Part shown: in pieces, positions 62,153 through 64,000 of the stretch
Layout: the number at the start of each line of letters is the position of its first letter
How positions within the stretch are numbered: position 1 is the first letter of the stretch
NCBI GenBank assembly: GCA_034509425.1
Contig: JAVTVJ010000076.1
Span: 372,001-436,000 of the forward strand
From: Eopsaltria australis
Lineage: Eukaryota > Chordata > Aves > Passeriformes > Petroicidae
Length of the DNA stretch: 64,000 nt
Reading direction: 5' to 3'
The notes under the pieces: model-generated
Seen by the model: the letters and a program-made list of their open reading frames with translations, nothing else
Databases searched by the model: none
What the model was told of the DNA's origin: nothing
Program-made: the position numbers and the translations under genes

Positions 62153-64000
62153 CATTTGTTTGTATGTCTGGGAAACAGAGTTTTCACTATTAGTCAGTAG
62201 TGAATCTTCTTTCTGCCTCTTTTTAAGGTCTTAGACAGCAGTTCATGCACCAATATTCTTTGACCTCTCAGGACTGAGACTGTAGGACACCACAGTGCCG
62301 GGAAAGTCCTCCTTAAATTGTTTCAGAAATAACAGAGTGGAAGGGAGTGGTCGTGAAATGGCCACAAGGAAAAGCTATTTTCAAAGTTTAAAAGCATATG
62401 CCGTGGATGCCTTTTGAGAATCCAGAGTGCACAAATCAATATCCAACCACCAACAGCCCCAGTGGAATAGTCCTGGCATCTTCCAACAGGAGAAAGTAAA
62501 TCTTTTCAAGGGAGAGTCCCTCAGGTACCTGATGAGCTCCACCAAACTCAGTTGCTCTCTGAGTGTTTATTTTTGCAGAACTGTAAATGATTTCTTTATA
62601 GTTGAAAGCTTTCTCTGTGCCCTTAGTACATTTCTTCTTTGGTAGGCTTTGCCTGCTTCCTAAGTGGTAGTTACTCTTGCAGCCTCAGACTGAAATAAGT
62701 TATAATTCACAGACAGAATCCTTCTTATTGACTTGTTTATACAAATTTGTACTAGAATAGTGACCTATAGGTGTTTATTTCTAGAAAGCTCATCCACAGG
62801 ATTCTTTTTCTTGGAAGGGGCCTACAGGAAGAGGCAGAAGTTTCTATTTATGGTACTGAGTTATCAGCAAACAGAAAATGAAAATCCCATCGTTTTCATA
62901 GTTTTTCAGACAATTTGAAATACTGATCTCATGTATCCATATAGAGTTTCTGTAGTTGTTTCTCTGTGTATACATAAAACAAAGCTCTGTGAAATAGGAA
63001 ATTAAGAAAGGTCCTTGAAAATGCATGTGTAGTGCATGCAATCCCTGTGCAGGAAATTCTGTTCTGCATTCTAATTCCAGTCACATCTTAGCTTAGAGTT
63101 GAGACTGACGGTCAGTTGTGTCAGTGGCTGTTGTTCACCTTCAGAGGGGTTTGTAAGTACTGGAAAGGGCAGGCTCTGGCCCCTGAATGCAATGGCTGGA
63201 GCAAGGTCTCTGTTCTTGCATCTCTTATGTCTTACCAGATTTTGCCTTGACCTGAGGTCGTGCCAGAGTGATCAGTGAAAGATCCTAAAGGGATCTGGTG
63301 TGAAGTTCTGCTAATGGGACGCTGAAATACTAGGTCAACATTTTCTGAAAAAACTTCAGAATTTGGTTGCTTTAATTCAATGACCTAAATTAAGATGCTT
63401 TGGAACAGTCTGATTTGTTTTTTTTGTAATCTTGCCTGCCCAAAGCATGTGATTTTCTTTCACCTCAGAGCAGTCCTAATTTGGTACCCAAAATATAACT
63501 AATCGCTGGAAAACTTTGTTCTTATTCTGTCAGTGAGTCATTACGCTGAGACTATTCCTGGTTGTAGAGCTGTACTACATGTCCACTTGTTCCACCAGTG
63601 TGTGGCAGACGTACAAAACGTGCCAGTCTAGAGTGTGCCTGGAAAGGCAGAAGAGCTGGGAGAGGGTGAGCTCTACATTTGAGAAATAGAGGCTCCTGCC
63701 TGATATTTTGAGCTGCCGTCCTCCACATTCAGTGTCTGGGACTGGAAATCAGTAAACCCACTGAGAAGTGAAGGAACAGCTGTCAGATATCATGTCACCT
63801 CTTAGAGGTGGGAACAAACGATTTTTATTTATTATTATTGCTGTTAACAATTATATGGCTAAGGAGCATGACGAAGTAGAACTGCACTGCTGTAGCACTG
63901 ATAGTATCCTGGAAACAGTGACAGGACTAGGAGGACTGGTCTTATCTCCAGATAGTGATATCTGCACTGCTTCAGAATACATGCTGCCAGAAAAACTTGA

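Larger units (their letters stand above)
57346..64000 (+). other. DLG2: DLG2 intron after exon C (5' part; continues beyond window)
   Basis: It starts with a GTGAGT donor. No acceptor followed by the PDZ1 glycine-rich loop occurs before the window ends. It contains an A18 run at 59716-59733, a TguSINE1-like SINE (61563) and a CR1 ORF2 piece (61927). Stretches 57346-61562 and 62153-64000 hold nothing else I can support. Confidence 0.85.

Noticed and set aside
1..64000. Other DLG2 first exons (alpha palmitoylated start, L27 exon) or the PDZ1 body
   Set aside because: I looked for their characteristic peptides and did not see them on the + strand. They are expected upstream and downstream of the window.

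Overview
The window is vertebrate nuclear DNA, almost certainly from a bird and probably a songbird or other passerine. It contains many CR1 LINE fragments with the avian-type 3' tail, two copies of an avian ERVL-type LTR, and one tRNA-Ile-headed SINE with a CR1 tail that matches TguSINE1, a family described from passerines. The background is AT-rich and CpG-poor, with one sharp CpG island near 4.4-5.1 kb. There is no operon structure and no prokaryotic feature.

The only gene I can support is DLG2 (PSD-93/chapsyn-110, a synaptic MAGUK scaffold) on the + strand. Three coding exons are visible. Exon A (4734-5048, 105 codons) lies in the CpG island and is an alternative first coding exon. It encodes the N-terminus of the DLG2 isoform that lacks the L27 domain and the palmitoylated alpha start. 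Exon B (34228-34281, 18 codons) and exon C (57295-57345, 17 codons) encode the linker that leads into PDZ1. All junctions are phase 0 with GT-AG borders, so A+B+C gives one 140-residue open frame. The next exon, the start of PDZ1, lies beyond 64000.

Layout: 1-4439 is 5' flank, or an intron of longer DLG2 transcripts; 4440-5048 is the CpG-island promoter, leader with two upstream ATGs, and exon A; 5049-34227 is a 29 kb intron; 34282-57294 is a 23 kb intron; 57346-64000 is the start of a third intron. The introns hold roughly a dozen CR1 pieces in both orientations (several with remnants of the ORF2 reverse-transcriptase region), two solo LTRs in inverted orientation about 4 kb apart, the SINE, simple repeats, one GC-richer block at 46.3-47.5 kb that looks transposon-derived but that I cannot classify, and a few unique stretches that keep CpGs and may be conserved noncoding elements.

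No previously undescribed protein system is evident. The observations most worth checking are the GC-driven divergence and twin CxC motifs of the avian exon A; an out-of-frame upstream ORF that stays open across all three exons; a cryptic terminal-exon candidate at 38.6 kb; and the inverted LTR pair.
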